A stretch of 64,000 nt of DNA from Pallidibacillus pasinlerensis (lineage in GTDB: Bacteria > Bacillota > Bacilli > Bacillales > Caldibacillaceae), in the NCBI RefSeq assembly GCF_009996845.1, contig NZ_JAACYS010000002.1:1-64000 (forward strand), in the 5' to 3' direction. The first letter of the stretch is position 1; every line of letters starts with the position of its first letter. The notes under the pieces are model-generated. The model was not told where the DNA came from. It made no database searches and saw only the letters and a list, made by a program, of their open reading frames with translations. Both the position numbers and the translations under genes were made by a program. Of the stretch, positions 31,514 through 40,570 are shown in pieces.

Positions 31514-34273
31514 TTAAAATAACGAACCTATTTCAACTAGCTGATCTAAATAGTCCTCTCTACCTTCTTTTTTAGCAAAGGCAACAGCGATATAAATACC
31601 TGGTTTAATATTTTCCTTTATTTTTCCTTTTTTTGTAACTGTACCTCGTTTTATTTTCCTCCCCCAATCTAAATATTCAACAAATTGGAAGGTGTCCGGA
31701 TCAAATAAGGCAATACCAAATTCATCCGCACCACCTGGTAAATAAACTTCATATTCGTACTCGTCTTTTTGATTCGTTGTTTCCATAGAAAAAGCCATGA
31801 TTCTTGGATAGTCTGGTTCATTGACAACATATAAGTATGGGATATGAATCATTTGTGTATTAGCATGCATTGTTAGATATCCATTGTAAATATCGTTTTG
31901 TTTATGTTGGTCCTTTACTTCCATACCGATTTTAACTTTCATTTTTTGTTTTGGCTCTAACGTAAAGGGTAACGGTAAATCCCAGTTAATTTCATCAGAA
32001 CGGGGTGGTGTTGAAAATGTGTAATGGACGGGTTCATCACTAATATTTTCAACGGTAACGTATTTTGTTTTTTCTACCAGTTTTGTACCAGTAATTTTAC
32101 CTAGTCTTAAAGAAGCCGGATGAACAATTGAATTGGATTGTAGAGCTTTTACGAGATCAATCCGACCCGCTCCCTGTTCATACGGTTGATATGTTTGTGC
32201 TTGTTCATTTTGTAGTAATTTACTTGTGTTCATAAGTAACGCTTTAATTTGTGCAGGAGTAAAATCAGGATAGACCTGTTTTAATAAAGCAGCAGCCCCG
32301 GCAACATGGGGAGCAGACATACTTGTCCCTTGTAAAGTGAGGTAGCCACCTGGTACCGTACTTTCAATTTCAACCCCTGGTGCGACTAAATCAGGTTTAA
32401 TATCCCAAGTGTATGTGACTGGTCCTCGGGAACTGAAATCAGCTAGTAAATCTTCTTCTGTTTTGCGAATGATTTTGGCAAAGGTTTGGTTTTGTTGACT
32501 GAGTTGTAAAAGTTTTTCACCTTCTTCTTTAGTTAATAGTGCTGCTGGGATATCAACTTCAGTTTCTAGTTGGGCAAAAAACTCTCCTTCTTCATTGTTA
32601 TAGATGAGTACTGCTTTTGCACCTTGTTCTTTTGCATTGAGGACCTTTTCAGTAAAGGTAATTTCTCCTCTTTTAATAAGCACAATTTTTCCATCAAGTG
32701 GGATGTTCGCTAAATCCTCTCGTTTGCCGAGACTACCGTCAACAATTTTGTATGAACGGTTTAAGTTCCAAGGTGCGGAGCCAATCATCGGAGTTAAGCG
32801 GAATTGTTGTCCGGCATATTCAAGGTAGGGAATTTCAATTTCTGGTGTACTTGCGCCCACAGAGATTGCACGCTCTGATGTACCCGGAGAGCCAACTGTC
32901 CATATTTCAGGACCAGAATTACCATTCGAAGTAACAGCTATAATTCCTTTTTCAACTGCTTTATCAAGGGCTATACTCGTTGGTAAATCGGGACCGTTTA
33001 TGCTAACACCGAGGGATAGATTGAGAATATCGACTTGATCTTTAATCGCTTGTTCAATTGCTGCAATGATCATTTCTGTTGTACCAAAGCCACCAGGCCC
33101 GAGGGCTCGATATGCATAGATTTCTGCATCCGGTGCAATACCGGTCATTTTTCCATTTGCTGCGATGACACCCGCAACATGGGTTCCATGGAAAGTACTT
33201 AATGGTCCTAAGTTTTCTGTTTCCATTGGGTCGAGATCATTATCGATAAAATCAAAGCCCTTTACGTACGACTTTCTTAAATCAATATGGGTATAGTCAA
33301 TTCCTGTGTCAATGATGCCAACTTTAATCCCTTTTCCCGTTAGACGGTTTCCGTTTTTATCTTTAATATGTCGAACTGCATCCGTTCCAATGTAATTGAT
33401 ACTATTTTTGCTGATTAATTGTTTTTGTACTGATGGATTCGTTTTTAGTTCATAAGTATAGGAAGGGAAAAGTTGGAATGTATTGTTTTGAGCGGTTCCT
33501 TCGGTTAAGTTATTTTGTGCTGATTGATTGGATTGATCGGCTTCGTGTTGGCTTTTCTGTTCAATCGAGCGTTTGATTGATAGGGAAGCTTGAGCACCTT
33601 TTCGGTTTTCTTGTTTGGAGTCACGGTCATTTTCCGTTTCAATCAATCGTTTGATTGGTGGGTTAATTTGCTGATTTTCTTTGATGTTATGCTGGTTTTC
33701 GGATTCAATCAATCGTTTGATTGACAAATCAAGTTGAGTTGTTCGATTTAAGTCATCAAGACTTTCGTTGTTTTCAATCAATCGTTCGTTTGATAGACCA
33801 GTTACATATTTTTCAACTTCTTCTAATTTTTCTACAGGCCCTTTAATTGAGATTCCATGAAAAACATGTTCAAATTTATGACGCAACTGAATTTCAGGAA
33901 AACTTGCTTTTAATTTTTGAATTAATTCTTTTGTGATTGGTTCCTGACTAATTAAAATAGCAACTTCTTGTTCTGTTTCCTTTGGTAAGGGTGGAAAATC
34001 GTATGGTTTTGTTTCTGTACTACTGTTATTTTTGGATATTGGTGGAATTTCAATTGATATAGTTTTTACTTCATCATTGGATATTTGTGTTAGGTCAACA
34101 GTATTTGCAGTAACCCCTGTGGCACCACTGGTAAGTTGTCCAAATCCATTCAATCGAGCGTTTGATTGACTAATATTAGAAAACATAAAAAGGATCCCGA
34201 TTACGAAGAAGTAGAAGTATTTAACTGATTTATGGGTTTTTAAGTTTATATTTATCTGAAATTTTCCCTTCAT
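31514..34273 (-). CDS. vpr: Secreted subtilisin-like protease, Vpr type, with an in-frame repeat insert
   Basis: A 919-residue S8 peptidase: signal peptide (about 1-39), inhibitor_I9-like propeptide (about 75-160), a repeat-rich linker (about 160-290), the catalytic domain with Asp322 (GIIDTGIDYTH), His362 (HGTHVAG), oxyanion Asn in NGNSGP and Ser651 (GTSMSAPHVAG), a PA domain inserted between His and Ser (about 480-590), and a C-terminal beta domain. This layout is that of Vpr, an extracellular serine protease. The linker contains (S/P)IKR(L/S)IE peptides at 184-190, 206-212 and 232-238 and LSNERLIE at 159-166, each encoded by a copy of the window's 20-bp palindrome; a fifth copy covers residues 35-42 at the signal-peptide end. 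The catalytic triad is intact, so the gene is presumably functional. Confidence 0.93.
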   Translation of the reverse strand: MKGKFQININLKTHKSVKYFYFFVIGILFMFSNISQSNARLNGFGQLTSGATGVTANTVDLTQISNDEVKTISIEIPPISKNNSSTETKPYDFPPLPKETEQEVAILISQEPITKELIQKLKASFPEIQLRHKFEHVFHGISIKGPVEKLEEVEKYVTGLSNERLIENNESLDDLNRTTQLDLSIKRLIESENQHNIKENQQINPPIKRLIETENDRDSKQENRKGAQASLSIKRSIEQKSQHEADQSNQSAQNNLTEGTAQNNTFQLFPSYTYELKTNPSVQKQLISKNSINYIGTDAVRHIKDKNGNRLTGKGIKVGIIDTGIDYTHIDLRKSYVKGFDFIDNDLDPMETENLGPLSTFHGTHVAGVIAANGKMTGIAPDAEIYAYRALGPGGFGTTEMIIAAIEQAIKDQVDILNLSLGVSINGPDLPTSIALDKAVEKGIIAVTSNGNSGPEIWTVGSPGTSERAISVGASTPEIEIPYLEYAGQQFRLTPMIGSAPWNLNRSYKIVDGSLGKREDLANIPLDGKIVLIKRGEITFTEKVLNAKEQGAKAVLIYNNEEGEFFAQLETEVDIPAALLTKEEGEKLLQLSQQNQTFAKIIRKTEEDLLADFSSRGPVTYTWDIKPDLVAPGVEIESTVPGGYLTLQGTSMSAPHVAGAAALLKQVYPDFTPAQIKALLMNTSKLLQNEQAQTYQPYEQGAGRIDLVKALQSNSIVHPASLRLGKITGTKLVEKTKYVTVENISDEPVHYTFSTPPRSDEINWDLPLPFTLEPKQKMKVKIGMEVKDQHKQNDIYNGYLTMHANTQMIHIPYLYVVNEPDYPRIMAFSMETTNQKDEYEYEVYLPGGADEFGIALFDPDTFQFVEYLDWGRKIKRGTVTKKGKIKENIKPGIYIAVAFAKKEGREDYLDQLVEIGSLF
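33561..33797. repeat. Four 20-bp palindromes inside the protease coding region
   Basis: Copies at 33561-33580, 33639-33658, 33705-33724 and 33778-33797, start-to-start 78, 66 and 73 bases. Each is a variant of TCAATCAAYCGTTTGATTGA. They encode the repeated (S/P)IKR(L/S)IE peptide, the last one in another reading frame (LSNERLIE). Confidence 0.92.
34150..34169. repeat. 20-bp palindrome in the signal-peptide region of the protease gene
   Basis: TCAATCGAGCGTTTGATTGA on the plus strand, read on the minus strand as SQSNARLN (residues 35-42). SNA would fit a -3 to -1 signal peptidase site. Confidence 0.9.
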
Positions 34274-34454
34274 CGTAACCTCTCCTTTTATTAGTTGTAA
34301 ATTTATTATTAGAGAGGAAGGTTTGTTTTATTAAGTTAAATATTGGATGGAATAAATGGAGTGAAAGATTTTTTATCTGCTCCAAAAACATTGTGATGTC
34401 ACTTTTTTTACAAAGTGCCCGCCAATTTTCGGCATTTATTCCACTCCCTAGCTC

Positions 34455-34498
34455 ATAAAAAAAGATGCAACTGGAGGCTACAAGCCCAATTTGCATCT
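34455..34498 (-). terminator. Terminator of the chromate transporter genes
   Basis: On the minus strand GATGCAAA..TTGCATC (arms 34489-34496 and 34464-34470) is followed by TTTTTTTATG. It is about 13 bases after the stop at 34511. Confidence 0.8.
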
Positions 34499-34510
34499 AC
34501 ATACACCACT

Positions 34511-35041
34511 TTAAGCTAAAAAGAAACCGCCGTACACAAAGGCTGCGAGAATAACAAAAGCTGGATGTACCTTGAACTTTTCCATTAATAGCCAACTGAC
34601 GACCGCTATAATAATCGTTTGCCAAAGACCAATTCCTGAATAAGAGCTGGAAAAAAATTCAAACGCCATTACACCTAGAAGCACTGCAATAACCGGGCGT
34701 ACATAAAGAGTCAAGCGTTTTACCTTTGGTGAGTTTTTATATTTTAATAAAATGCCTAACAAAACAATCATTAAAATGAGAGATGGAGCAACATTGGCAA
34801 AAATCGCAACAATCGAACCTACTACTCCACCTACCTCATACCCGATAAATCCGGCTAGTTTTGTTGCGATTGGTCCTGGGAGTGAGTTACCAATGGCCAA
34901 CACTTCACTAAATTCTTCTACGGTAAGCCATTTATAACGGTCAACAACTTCATGTTCAACTAACGGAATGGATGCTGGACCACCGCCGTATCCTAAAATT
35001 CCAGGGATGAAAAATGCTAAAAAGATTTGCCAATATATCAT
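34511..35041 (-). CDS. Chromate transporter family protein, second half
   Basis: A 176-residue membrane protein, one half of a split CHR (ChrA) transporter. GYGGGPASIPLVEHEVVDRY and the GNSLPGPIATKLAGFIGY motif are the family signatures. Short-chain CHR proteins come as adjacent pairs that together form the transporter, exporting chromate or possibly sulfate-like anions. Its ATG overlaps the stop of the partner gene by 4 bases, so the pair is translationally coupled. Substrate in this host is not shown. Confidence 0.9.
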   Translation of the reverse strand: MIYWQIFLAFFIPGILGYGGGPASIPLVEHEVVDRYKWLTVEEFSEVLAIGNSLPGPIATKLAGFIGYEVGGVVGSIVAIFANVAPSLILMIVLLGILLKYKNSPKVKRLTLYVRPVIAVLLGVMAFEFFSSSYSGIGLWQTIIIAVVSWLLMEKFKVHPAFVILAAFVYGGFFLA

Positions 35042-35610
35042 GATACTTTACCTTCATTCTTTTTCTGTACTGATTGTTTATCTTTTTGAACTAAGGCCAT
35101 TATTAGTAATGTCACAATAACGATGGCAGGATGAACGGAAAATATATGTAGTATAAAGAAAATAATGCCAAGCATAAAGATCGTTACTAACCAACCTAAC
35201 CCCTTACTAGCATTACTTAAAAAGGTCCATGTCATTTGTGCTAGCATGACACCAACAACAGGAATAACTGCAGCGACCATTCCCCCGACCCAGTCAAATT
35301 GTTTAATACTTGATAAAGATTTTAATAAAACAATCATTAAAATGACTGTAGGTAAGACACTTGCGATAAGAGAATTAATCATACCAAGAATGCCGCCGAC
35401 GCGATACCCGACATATCCAGCAAGCTTCGTAATAATTGGTCCTGGGAGTGCATTTCCTAGCGCAATAATATCTCCAAATTCTTCAGCTTCCATCCATTTA
35501 TATCGATCAACTGCCTCTTTATAGACAAGCGGGATGGAAGCTGGTCCACCACCGTATCCTAATAATCCTACACGTAAAAAAGCGACAAATAAATCCCATT
35601 GTAATTTCAT
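35038..35610 (-). CDS. Chromate transporter family protein, first half
   Basis: A 190-residue short-chain CHR transporter half: LGYGGGPASIPLVYKEAVDRYKW and GNALPGPIITKLAGYVGYRVGG near the N-terminus, then five or so membrane segments. Nearly parallel in sequence to its partner at 34511-35041, as is usual for these pairs (ywrA/ywrB of B. subtilis are an example). ATG 35610 follows AAAGGATG. It lies in the block between upp and atpI. Confidence 0.9.
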   Translation of the reverse strand: MKLQWDLFVAFLRVGLLGYGGGPASIPLVYKEAVDRYKWMEAEEFGDIIALGNALPGPIITKLAGYVGYRVGGILGMINSLIASVLPTVILMIVLLKSLSSIKQFDWVGGMVAAVIPVVGVMLAQMTWTFLSNASKGLGWLVTIFMLGIIFFILHIFSVHPAIVIVTLLIMALVQKDKQSVQKKNEGKVS

Positions 35611-35708
35611 GTTTTAACATCCTTTTTAAAAAGGTTTTCGTTTCTTATCTCTATTCAAAAGTAATTTTTTTCATTCGTCAACCGTATATGTAATTATTTA
35701 CTCCTCGG

Positions 35709-37016
35709 TTAATTTCGTTGTTTTTCACGATCCCAATTAAATAAATTTTCAAGTAGAAGTGCTAACGTAATTCCTACTAACAAGCCATTACTTAACAACG
35801 GACGTAGTACAACAGGTAATGTTTCAAAATAAGAAGGAGGGAATGTCATAATTATCACTCCAACAAAGATTGGAACGGCTGCTCGATATATATTGTTTGT
35901 TGTAAACTTAATTTGACTAAAGAAATTTAACGATGAATTAAAGAGTTGTAAATAAGCAACAAATAACACAGCACTACCAATACTTAAAGGTAACATGGAA
36001 AAAAAGTAGCCCAGTGGAGGAATTACTCCCATTACAAAGAACATAAATCCACCAAGTATGAACGGTAGTCGTTTAATAATTCCCGTTTGTTTAAGAAAAC
36101 CAATGGAAGAGACGTATGGTGCATAAGGTACAAGGCCGAATAATCCTGCTGTACTTGTGAAAATGCCCGTAATTGTAAAAGATGAGCGATATTGAGAACT
36201 CGTTGTCTCATTTTTATACATTTCATCTGTTCCTTTTAAAGCTCCAAACGTGTTTGCCGTATTGAGTAACCCAGTAAGAACCGCAGTCATAATAATGCCG
36301 ATATGCCACGATGGTTCGCCAAGTGGAAATATTTCAATGCTCGCTGAATTTGATTGATCAACTAGTTTTTGTTGTCCAAAAATTAGATAGAATGCGATCC
36401 ATCCGACTACGATTCCAATCAATAAACCGTAGCGCCTTATACTTGAAGGTCCTTTAATATTTATAACGGCAACTAGTATTGCAATAATAATAGATAGTAG
36501 AGAAATAGATAGATTAATAGTCGCATGTTGTGCTTCGTTGCCAAAAGGAATGCCGAGCATACCATTTAAAAATATGCTAATTAATTGGCAACCTAATAAA
36601 AACATAAATACACCCATTACTCCAGGATTAAACAATTTCGCAATTCGAGGACCTACTCCACTTAAGCCGATAATTACTGTTATGATACCTGAAATAATAA
36701 TTCCTACTGAAAAACTACCGCCAACTTCGCTTAATTGTAACCCTTGTGCAGTTGCTGTTGAAGCTAAAGACAGTATGACACCCCACCATAGACCTGATTG
36801 ACCTTCCATAATTGCTCGTTTATGACCAAGCAAAGCTTGTACGATACAGGCTATTCCAGTGACTATGAAGGATAACTGAAGTAAAACGACAATTGTCCCT
36901 TGTGAAAGTCCGAAAGCAGCCCCGACCGTTACTGGGATTACTACAATATTAGTAAAAATAAAAAAGAGCCATTGAAGCCCTAAAAGCCAGTTACTTGATT
37001 TTAATAACTCCTTCAC
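35709..37016 (-). CDS. NCS2/NAT-family purine or pyrimidine permease
   Basis: About 435 residues with 12 or more hydrophobic segments, belonging to the nucleobase-ascorbate transporter family. The TM8-9 region reads LTGLLNTANTFGALKGTDEMY, a variant of the NAT substrate-binding helix, and the closing part YRAAVPIFVGVIIMTFPPSYF is typical of YwdJ-like members. It likely imports a nucleobase with protons or Na+; the exact substrate is unknown. ATG 37055 is in frame but has no ribosome-binding site; GTG 37016 follows GGCGGGG by 7 bases and is preferred. No purine riboswitch aptamer is seen upstream. Confidence 0.82.
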   Translation of the reverse strand: MKELLKSSNWLLGLQWLFFIFTNIVVIPVTVGAAFGLSQGTIVVLLQLSFIVTGIACIVQALLGHKRAIMEGQSGLWWGVILSLASTATAQGLQLSEVGGSFSVGIIISGIITVIIGLSGVGPRIAKLFNPGVMGVFMFLLGCQLISIFLNGMLGIPFGNEAQHATINLSISLLSIIIAILVAVINIKGPSSIRRYGLLIGIVVGWIAFYLIFGQQKLVDQSNSASIEIFPLGEPSWHIGIIMTAVLTGLLNTANTFGALKGTDEMYKNETTSSQYRSSFTITGIFTSTAGLFGLVPYAPYVSSIGFLKQTGIIKRLPFILGGFMFFVMGVIPPLGYFFSMLPLSIGSAVLFVAYLQLFNSSLNFFSQIKFTTNNIYRAAVPIFVGVIIMTFPPSYFETLPVVLRPLLSNGLLVGITLALLLENLFNWDREKQRN

Positions 37017-37185
37017 GTAATTTCCCCGCCTTTGCTGTATGGAAAATTTTTTCATAAGATGGTTGAGTAATTTTATATGTATTAAAATTCAAATCGTTTA
37101 AAGTTGGATTTTTTATGTGTGGAATTATAGGAATAGTACAGATTATATTTAATTTTGTCAATGTTTTGGTGTTAATTTTTATGTA

Positions 37186-37277
37186 GGTGAAACACAGGGG
37201 TGAAACACAGGGACGGGTCCAGTGTTCCACTTTCAAAATTGAAACAGTGAACCCGTCCCCCTGTACCACCCCTGTAC
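37186..37277. repeat. GGGAC..GTCCC repeat cluster upstream of the permease gene
   Basis: Fragments GTGAAACACAGGG twice in tandem (about 37188-37212), then GACGGGTCCAGTGTTCC and ATTGAAACAGTGAACCCGTCCCCCTG, ending with two CCTGTACCA. It lies between the lipoprotein terminator and the permease start. Confidence 0.8.
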
Positions 37278-37278
37278 C

Positions 37279-37328
37279 AAAAAAGTGCTGTCTTGGTTAG
37301 GATTAGTGTTTCCCACCATGACAGCACA
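37279..37328 (-). terminator. Terminator of the lipoprotein gene
   Basis: On the minus strand GTGCTGTC (37327-37320) pairs with GACAGCAC (37292-37285), with an inner ATGGT/ACCAA pairing, followed by TTTTTT. Confidence 0.8.
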
Positions 37329-37342
37329 TTTATTAGTTTTTA

Positions 37343-38509
37343 TTAAAAGCTTTCTGCTATTTCTTGTACTTGTTCTGTTGTTAGTTCTGTACTTGATACT
37401 GATAAATCAACTAATAAACCGTCTTGTTCCCACATTACAGAATGAAAGTCCTCTTCTTCATAAAGAAGGCCTTCACTTCCATTTACAGTTATAGGATCGC
37501 CTTCCATGTCACTTAAACTGTAAACATCAACGGGATTGATTTCTACATAAATCCAGTTCTCTAAATCTTTTTCATAGCTTAATGAAACAAGCTCTAGTTC
37601 CTCTTCATAATACCCTTCTGTAAACACATAACCGTCTGGTAATTGGGCAGGTTCAGGAATTTCATATGATGCTAAATCTTTTAGCTCATCAAGTGTATAA
37701 GTTTCTTCAACAAATGAATCGAACTCATCTTCAAATAGACTTGAGATTTCATCTTCTGATACGGCATTTTCGATGACCTCTGCTGGGATTTCAATCGGAT
37801 CTACTTTGTTGATATTTGAAAGGGTGACTTCCCCATCCATTTTCATCGCCATGGTCATGCCGCTTTCTTCTATTTCTAACTCGATATTAAAAGTTTCTTT
37901 TGTTTGATGGAATGTTTCTTTATCAACGTATATGACTAATTCAAATTTATTAATTTTTAATGATTCCATCAATGTAGCTAGAATTTCATCATCTCCGGCT
38001 AAGTCATCACCCATTGAAGAAAACATATAGTCTTCAACTAATTCAATATACTCTTCGTTATCTCCAGATAAGGTTAAAATATATTGATCCTTTTCTTCTT
38101 CCATTTCAAAATGTTCTTCGAATTTCTTTAGTTTCTCAAGTTCTTCTTCATTAATTTGTTCAAATCCAGTCATGCCTAGATCTTCTAGATTTTGTTTAAC
38201 CCACTGACCATCCATACTCATATATGCTTCGTCTTCATTTGCATAAACTTCAAAATCCATACCTAACATACCCATATCCGTTTTTACATACATCGTATTA
38301 GGATTGTTAGTTATATCTCCCGTTATTTCGATTGATTGTTTCATTCCCATAATTTCCATACCCATTGTCATATCCATTGAGTAACTTTCGATTTTTTTAC
38401 TTTCCTCAATCGATTTCGAAAGGACTTCAGATTTATCTAGCGATTTGCCACAAGCAGCTAGAGCGATGATTGCAAATATCCCAATAAAAAATAGACTGAA
38501 CTTTTTCAC
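37343..38509 (-). CDS. Lipoprotein with DUF6612-like and DUF4367-like domains
   Basis: A 388-residue predicted lipoprotein with lipobox LAAC (Cys20). Residues about 25-255 form a LolA/LppX-like half-barrel of the DUF6612 type (repeated beta strands, Met-rich, SYSMDMTMGMEIMGM near 43-57). Residues about 285-388 resemble DUF4367 (YEIPEPAQLPDGYVFTEGYY), which is also found in sporulation and stress-response lipoproteins. It is strongly acidic. GTG 38509 follows GGGGGAGAG. It sits alone at the upp side of the inserted block. Ligand and role are unknown; a lipid- or signal-sensing role is only a guess. Confidence 0.82.
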   Translation of the reverse strand: MKKFSLFFIGIFAIIALAACGKSLDKSEVLSKSIEESKKIESYSMDMTMGMEIMGMKQSIEITGDITNNPNTMYVKTDMGMLGMDFEVYANEDEAYMSMDGQWVKQNLEDLGMTGFEQINEEELEKLKKFEEHFEMEEEKDQYILTLSGDNEEYIELVEDYMFSSMGDDLAGDDEILATLMESLKINKFELVIYVDKETFHQTKETFNIELEIEESGMTMAMKMDGEVTLSNINKVDPIEIPAEVIENAVSEDEISSLFEDEFDSFVEETYTLDELKDLASYEIPEPAQLPDGYVFTEGYYEEELELVSLSYEKDLENWIYVEINPVDVYSLSDMEGDPITVNGSEGLLYEEEDFHSVMWEQDGLLVDLSVSSTELTTEQVQEIAESF

Positions 38510-38717
38510 TAGTGCTCTCCCCCTAAAAAAATAAAAACTATTATTTCTATGTTAGCATTTACATTTAGTATGGTCTATAAAACTTTTGTCATATTTTTGA
38601 ACTTTTTAGATTGTTAGTTTGAATGGAAAGTGAGTGAGTTGAAGTATTTTGATTGTGTAAGCAAGAACTTTTATGGCAAAGCTTAGAACAATTGTTGAAA
38701 GAACTTTTTTTAAAATG

Positions 38718-38800
38718 TTAATCGAGCGTTTGATTGACTATATTGGCGAAAGCAATGAGAACAATGCTTTTCAAGATTTACTGATCAAACGTTTGTTTGT
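38718..38800. repeat. Two 20-bp palindrome copies upstream of the lipoprotein gene
   Basis: TTAATCGAGCGTTTGATTGA at 38718-38737 and a half-degenerate CTGATCAAACGTTTGTTTGT at 38781-38800, 63 bp apart, between the lipoprotein gene and the upp terminator. Confidence 0.85.
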
Positions 38801-38826
38801 TTAAATATGAAATTCCCAACACAAAA

Positions 38827-38858
38827 CAAAAGACTGGAAAATCATTTCCAGCCTTCGA
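38827..38858 (-). terminator. Terminator of upp
   Basis: On the minus strand GGCTGGAAA-TGATT-TTCCAGTC is followed by TTTTGTTTTG. It is about 10 bases after the upp stop. Confidence 0.85.
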
Positions 38859-38866
38859 TAGAGAAA

Positions 38867-39496
38867 TTACTTAGTACCAAATAACCGGTCACCAGCGTCA
38901 CCAAGACCTGGTACAATATAGCCATTTTCATCTAATTTATCATCTAAAGCTGCAATGTAAATATCAACATCTGGATGTGCTTCTTCTAAAGCTTTTAATC
39001 CCTCTGGCGCAGCAATTAAACATAGGAATTTAATACGCTTTGCACCACGTTTTTTCAAACTATTAATTGCCTCAATAGCTGAACCACCAGTTGCAAGCAT
39101 TGGGTCAACAACAAAAATATCACGTTCTGTAATATCAGATGGAAGTTTAACGTAATATTCAACTGGTTTTAATGTTTCTGGATCACGGTATAATCCTATA
39201 TGGCCAACTTTGGCTGCTGGAATTAATTTCACAATTCCGTCAACCATTCCAATACCTGCACGAAGAATTGGTACGATACCTAATTTTTTACCGGATAAAA
39301 CTTTTGATTTTGTTTTTGATACTGGAGTTTCAATTTCAATTTCGTCTAATGGTAAGTCTCTTGTTGCTTCAAATGCCATTAATGTAGCAATTTCGTCTAC
39401 TAATTCACGGAATTCTTTTGTACCGGTTTCTTTTTTACGAATATGTGTTAATTTGTGTTGAATTAATGGATGATCAAATACGTATACTTTTCCCAT
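38867..39496 (-). CDS. upp: Uracil phosphoribosyltransferase
   Basis: A 209-residue type I phosphoribosyltransferase. It contains RAGIGMVDG, the PRPP loop [16 protein letters not shown] and the uracil-binding C-terminus [15 protein letters not shown]. It converts uracil and PRPP to UMP (pyrimidine salvage). ATG 39514 is in frame, but GAGG before ATG 39496 gives the standard [10 protein letters not shown] start. In B. subtilis upp is followed directly by atpI; here about 8 kb separates them. Confidence 0.98.
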   Translation of the reverse strand: MGKVYVFDHPLIQHKLTHIRKKETGTKEFRELVDEIATLMAFEATRDLPLDEIEIETPVSKTKSKVLSGKKLGIVPILRAGIGMVDGIVKLIPAAKVGHIGLYRDPETLKPVEYYVKLPSDITERDIFVVDPMLATGGSAIEAINSLKKRGAKRIKFLCLIAAPEGLKALEEAHPDVDIYIAALDDKLDENGYIVPGLGDAGDRLFGTK

Positions 39497-39840
39497 GGTT
39501 ATCGCCTCTTTCATTTTTTAGTCGGTTACTAGGAACAAACGTAGTTCAACTTTTATATTTTGAGTATGGTCAATTAATATATGTACTTTTGGACAAAAAA
39601 ATATTGTACTGATGTGATATTTGTCCATTCAAATGGAAACTGTAGGATTTTTTAACCAACCCGATAATGATAAAAAAATTTCACTTCGATTTATTTTACA
39701 AAAAATCATATATTTCGGCAATAGTCTACACGTATTATAACAAAACTTTCAAATATGCAGTAGGTAATTTAATGTCTTTGGGTTCGGGCTAGTGTTATAT
39801 ATGTTGCTTGATCTTTATAATTTCAAAAATATCTGTGAGA
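39497..39840. other. Intergenic region upstream of upp
   Basis: About 340 bases between the upp start and the second 52-bp array. It presumably holds the upp promoter, but I see no unambiguous -10/-35 pair. No gene seen. Confidence 0.4.
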
Positions 39841-39848
39841 TAAGGTCT

Positions 39849-40340
39849 ATTGGACATTTCAAAAGAGTTTTCTCTACTAAATGTCCACAAGAACGCTTCT
39901 ATTGGACATTCCATACGAATTCCCGCACCAAAATGTCCACGAGAAACACTCTATTGGACATTTCACACTACTATTTTCACTAAAATGTCCACGAGAACGC
40001 TTCTATTGGACATTCCATACGAATTCCCGCACCAAAATGTCCACGAGAAACACTCTATTAGACATTTCACACTACTTCTTTCACCAAAATGTCCGCGAGA
40101 ACGCCTCTATTGGACATTTCACACTACTATTTTCACTAAAATGTCCACGAGAACGCCTCTATTGGACATTTCACACTACTATTTTCACTAAAATGTCCAC
40201 GAGAACGCCTCTATTGGACATTTCACACTACTTTTCTCACCAAAATGTCCACGAGAACGCTTCTATTGGACATTCCATACGAATTCCCGCACCAAAATGT
40301 CCACGAGAAACACTCTATTGGACATTTCATTATACTATCC
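39849..40340 (+). repeat. 52-bp tandem array 2 (10 units)
   Basis: TGGACATT (one TAGACATT) recurs at 39851, 39903, 39955, 40007, 40059, 40111, 40163, 40215, 40267 and 40319: nine consecutive intervals of exactly 52 bp. Each unit carries GGACATTTC and, about 30 bp on, AAAATGTCC, an inverted pair, followed by ACGAGAACGCC or ACGAGAAACACTC. Two unit subtypes (TTCCATACGAATTCCC and TTTCACACTACT bodies) are intermixed. Long plus-strand open frames through it (for example 39881-40582) are repeat artefacts. Confidence 0.93.
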
Positions 40341-40428
40341 TCTATATTTTGTCCCATAGAACACTTCCACCTTATCTTTTCCAATTGTCACGTAAAATAT
40401 GGATACGAAATCTCAAATATCAAATGAA

Positions 40429-40472
40429 ACAAGGAACCCGTCCCCGTGTACCACCACCCGTGTACCACCATG
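40429..40472. repeat. GGGAC..GTCCC repeat near the glyA terminator
   Basis: AAATGAAACAAGGAACCCGTCCCC followed by GTGTACCACC twice. It is a degenerate copy of the dispersed element, immediately before the glyA terminator hairpin. Confidence 0.75.
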
Positions 40473-40477
40473 CAAAC

Positions 40478-40506
40478 AAAAAAAAGCTCACTAAACGTGA
40501 GCTTAA
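40478..40506 (-). terminator. Terminator of glyA
   Basis: On the minus strand AAGCTCACG-TTTA-GTGAGCTT is followed by TTTTTTTG. It lies about 65 bases downstream of the glyA stop. A second inverted pair TCCGTG..CACGGA lies between. Confidence 0.8.
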
Positions 40507-40570
40507 GAATGCCCCTCCGTGTCCGGTTCCCCCACTAAAAGCAGCCGTTCACGGAGAACACCCTTTATTC

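Noticed and set aside
34230-34496. 88-codon minus-strand frame upstream of the protease
   Set aside because: It overlaps the chromate-transporter terminator and the protease ribosome-binding region; no start signal.
37017-37185. Purine riboswitch before the NCS2 permease
   Set aside because: The conserved three-way-junction segments are absent.
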